Assembly (NCBI GenBank): GCA_041879295.1
Contig: CP047152.1
Location: forward strand, 687,501 to 751,500
DNA: 64,000 bases
Source: Pseudomonas putida
Lineage (GTDB): Bacteria; Pseudomonadota; Gammaproteobacteria; Pseudomonadales; Pseudomonadaceae
Direction of reading: 5' to 3'
The notes below the pieces were generated by a model. It was not told the DNA's origin. It ran no database searches and saw only the letters and a program-made list of their open reading frames with translations. The first letter of the stretch is position 1. Each line of letters opens with the position of its first letter. A program made the translations under genes and the position numbers. Of the stretch, positions 62,785 through 64,000 are shown in pieces.

Positions 62785-63090
62785 ATGAACCTGCATCAGC
62801 TCAATACCGAGGCCAGGGCTGGCCATGTCGACGAACTGAACCTGATCGCCATCGAAGGCGGTGACTACCTGCTCGAGGCCCGGGTCAAAGGCCATCCTCA
62901 CCCCCTGTCCGATACCCGCGGTGAGCGCTTGCGTGTGCACTCGGTGGAAGATGCGCGCAAGTTGCTGCAAACCATCCCCATGGTTTCGATGAACCTGGTG
63001 CACTGGTCGGTGCAGGATGAAATGTGCGGTATGGGTACGCACCCGGAAGAAGACCTGAAGTTGCCGATTTCCCAGCGTTCGGCCTGGTAG
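62785..63090 (+). CDS. conserved hypothetical protein (PA4573-like)
   Basis: 101-residue soluble acidic protein MNLHQLNTEARAGHVDELNL.. of unknown function, found between the YqhA-type gene and fklB as in P. aeruginosa. The length and the segment VSMNLVHWSVQDEMCGMG suggest a small alpha/beta domain. ATG 62785 has GAGGTG upstream; an in-frame ATG at 62746 is less likely. Confidence 0.72.
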   Translation: MNLHQLNTEARAGHVDELNLIAIEGGDYLLEARVKGHPHPLSDTRGERLRVHSVEDARKLLQTIPMVSMNLVHWSVQDEMCGMGTHPEEDLKLPISQRSAW

Positions 63091-63175
63091 CTGCTCACAA
63101 CGCCTCAGTGTGCTAGGCTGCTCGCCCTTTTTATCAAGGGCGCGGCTGCACTGCGCCCTGCAGTGGAGCACGACA

Positions 63176-63793
63176 ATGTCCGAACTCAACCTGTCTACCG
63201 ATGAAACTCGCGTCAGCTACGGTATCGGCCGTCAGCTGGGCGGCCAGCTGCGCGACAACCCGCCACCGGGCGTCAGCCTGGAAGCCATCCTGGCCGGCCT
63301 GACCGATGCCTTCAACGGTGCCGACAGCCGCGTCAGCGAAGCCGACCTGTCGGCCAGCTTCAAGGTCATCCGCGAGGTGATGCAAGCCGAAGCTGCAGCC
63401 AAGGCCGAAGCCGCCGCTGCTGCTGGCAAGGAATTCCTGGTCGAGAACGCCAAGCGTGAAGGCATCACCACACTGGCTTCGGGCCTGCAGTTCGAAGTGC
63501 TGACCGCTGGTGAAGGCGCCAAGCCGACCCGCGAAGACAACGTGCGTACCCACTACCACGGCACCCTGATCGACGGCACCGTGTTCGACAGCTCCTACGA
63601 GCGTGGCCAGCCGGCTGAGTTCCCGGTAGGCGGCGTGATCGCTGGCTGGACCGAAGCCCTGCAACTGATGAACGCTGGCAGCAAATGGCGCCTGTACGTG
63701 CCAAGCGAGCTGGCTTACGGCGCCCAAGGCGTTGGCAGCATCCCGCCGCACAGCGTACTGGTGTTCGACGTCGAACTGCTCGACGTTCTGTAA
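63176..63793 (+). CDS. fklB: FKBP-type peptidyl-prolyl isomerase (FklB)
   Basis: 205-residue FKBP of the FklB/FkpA branch. An N-terminal dimerisation helix region (about residues 1-85, with YGIGRQLGGQLRDNPPP and an Ala/Glu-rich helix) is followed by a C-terminal FKBP domain (VRTHYHGTLIDGTVFDSSYE, YGAQGVGSIPPHSVLVFDVEL). No signal peptide, so cytoplasmic. ATG 63176 follows GGAG. Confidence 0.93.
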   Translation: MSELNLSTDETRVSYGIGRQLGGQLRDNPPPGVSLEAILAGLTDAFNGADSRVSEADLSASFKVIREVMQAEAAAKAEAAAAAGKEFLVENAKREGITTLASGLQFEVLTAGEGAKPTREDNVRTHYHGTLIDGTVFDSSYERGQPAEFPVGGVIAGWTEALQLMNAGSKWRLYVPSELAYGAQGVGSIPPHSVLVFDVELLDVL

Positions 63794-63801
63794 GGTCGTT
63801 G

Positions 63802-63818
63802 GGGCCGCTTTGCGGCCC
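63802..63818 (+). terminator. possible terminator after fklB
   Basis: GGGCCGC-TTT-GCGGCCC eight bases after the stop, no T-run. REP-like GTAGGGGTGGGGTTCACCTG sequences follow to about 63890. Confidence 0.45.
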
Positions 63819-63887
63819 ATTCGCGAGTAAGCCCACCTTTTTCTGTAGGGGTGGGGTTCACCTGCGAAGAGGCCGGCCCTGCCGGCC

Positions 63888-64000
63888 TCAATTCCAGTCT
63901 GTCCCCCCAGGGTGCAATGCCCGCGCATAGCAGAACAGAAACAGATTCCGTACCAGTTCCTTGAGTACCCCCGGTTCACTCGAATTCAGCCCGCTCATGT
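63888..64000 (-). CDS. 3' end of a minus-strand gene cut by the window edge
   Basis: A frame ending in TGA (complement of 63888-63890) reads VLKELVRNLFLFCYARALHPG and GTDWN at its C-terminus. An ATG (complement of 63996-63998) lies at the very edge, so this is either a 36-residue protein starting MSGLNSSEPG or, more likely, the end of a longer gene outside the window. No family is recognised. Confidence 0.4.
   Translation of the reverse strand, partial: MSGLNSSEPGVLKELVRNLFLFCYARALHPGGTDWN

Overview
The window is a continuous stretch of chromosome from a high-GC Pseudomonas of the P. putida group. This is inferred from gene order and content: rRNA operon end, split PqiA plus a long MCE protein, rpsT, murJ, ribF-ileS-lspA-fkpB-ispH, a reduced pilin cluster, bamD/rluD, clpB, ndh, pilA/pilC/pilD, glyA/morA, ettA, gdhA and a Lon-like protease block. 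The many 35-40 bp REP palindromes, built around CGCGGG..CCCGCTCC(T/C)ACAG, are also typical of this group. No sequence search was possible, so family names rest on recognised motifs, lengths and neighbourhoods.

Layout. 1-800: 3' end of a 23S rRNA, a 5S rRNA and a terminator. 1-4.6 kb: an envelope lipid-transport operon (two PqiA-type membrane proteins and a six-MCE-domain protein). 4.7-12.7 kb: rpsT divergent from murJ, then the tightly overlapped ribF-ileS-lspA-fkpB-ispH operon. 12.7-15 kb: minor pilin genes, with fimT on the opposite strand, a truncated pilV and no pilY1. 15-22 kb: thiO, a PP0621-type protein, bamD, rluD, pgeF and clpB, the last with a sigma-32-like promoter. 22.2-23 kb: five tRNA genes (Asn, Pro, Lys, Pro, Lys) in which a Pro-Lys-terminator unit is duplicated. 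23-30.5 kb: ndh, small membrane and hypothetical genes, yacG-coaE-pilD-pilC and divergent pilA (pilB is missing), then tRNA-Thr.

30.6-38.2 kb is an accessory segment between tRNA-Thr and the gluconate permease. It holds an intact IS3-group insertion sequence, a tautomerase divergent from a LysR regulator, and a toxin-first HipA/XRE operon with a palindromic operator. It also holds a duplicated cassette in which a structured RNA resembling phage C4 antisense RNA precedes a nearly invariant 70-75 aa protein of unknown function. The two RNA copies differ in sequence but keep the same stems by paired changes, and each contains mutually exclusive hairpins ending in a seven-T terminator. This cassette pair is the most interesting feature of the window.

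38-47 kb is metabolic: gntP-type permease, an NAD-type malate dehydrogenase, an Hcp (type VI secretion tube) remnant translationally coupled to a small membrane protein, a polar amino acid ABC importer divergent from a homocysteine S-methyltransferase, a BASS/arsenic-type transporter and glyA. 47-64 kb returns to core genes: the PAS-GGDEF-EAL regulator MorA, ettA, gdhA, a GreA/B-like factor, a lipoprotein, DUF4105 and DUF3015 envelope proteins, a Lon-like protease and a block matching the order of P. aeruginosa PA4576 to PA4572, ending at fklB. A truncated reading frame runs off the right edge.
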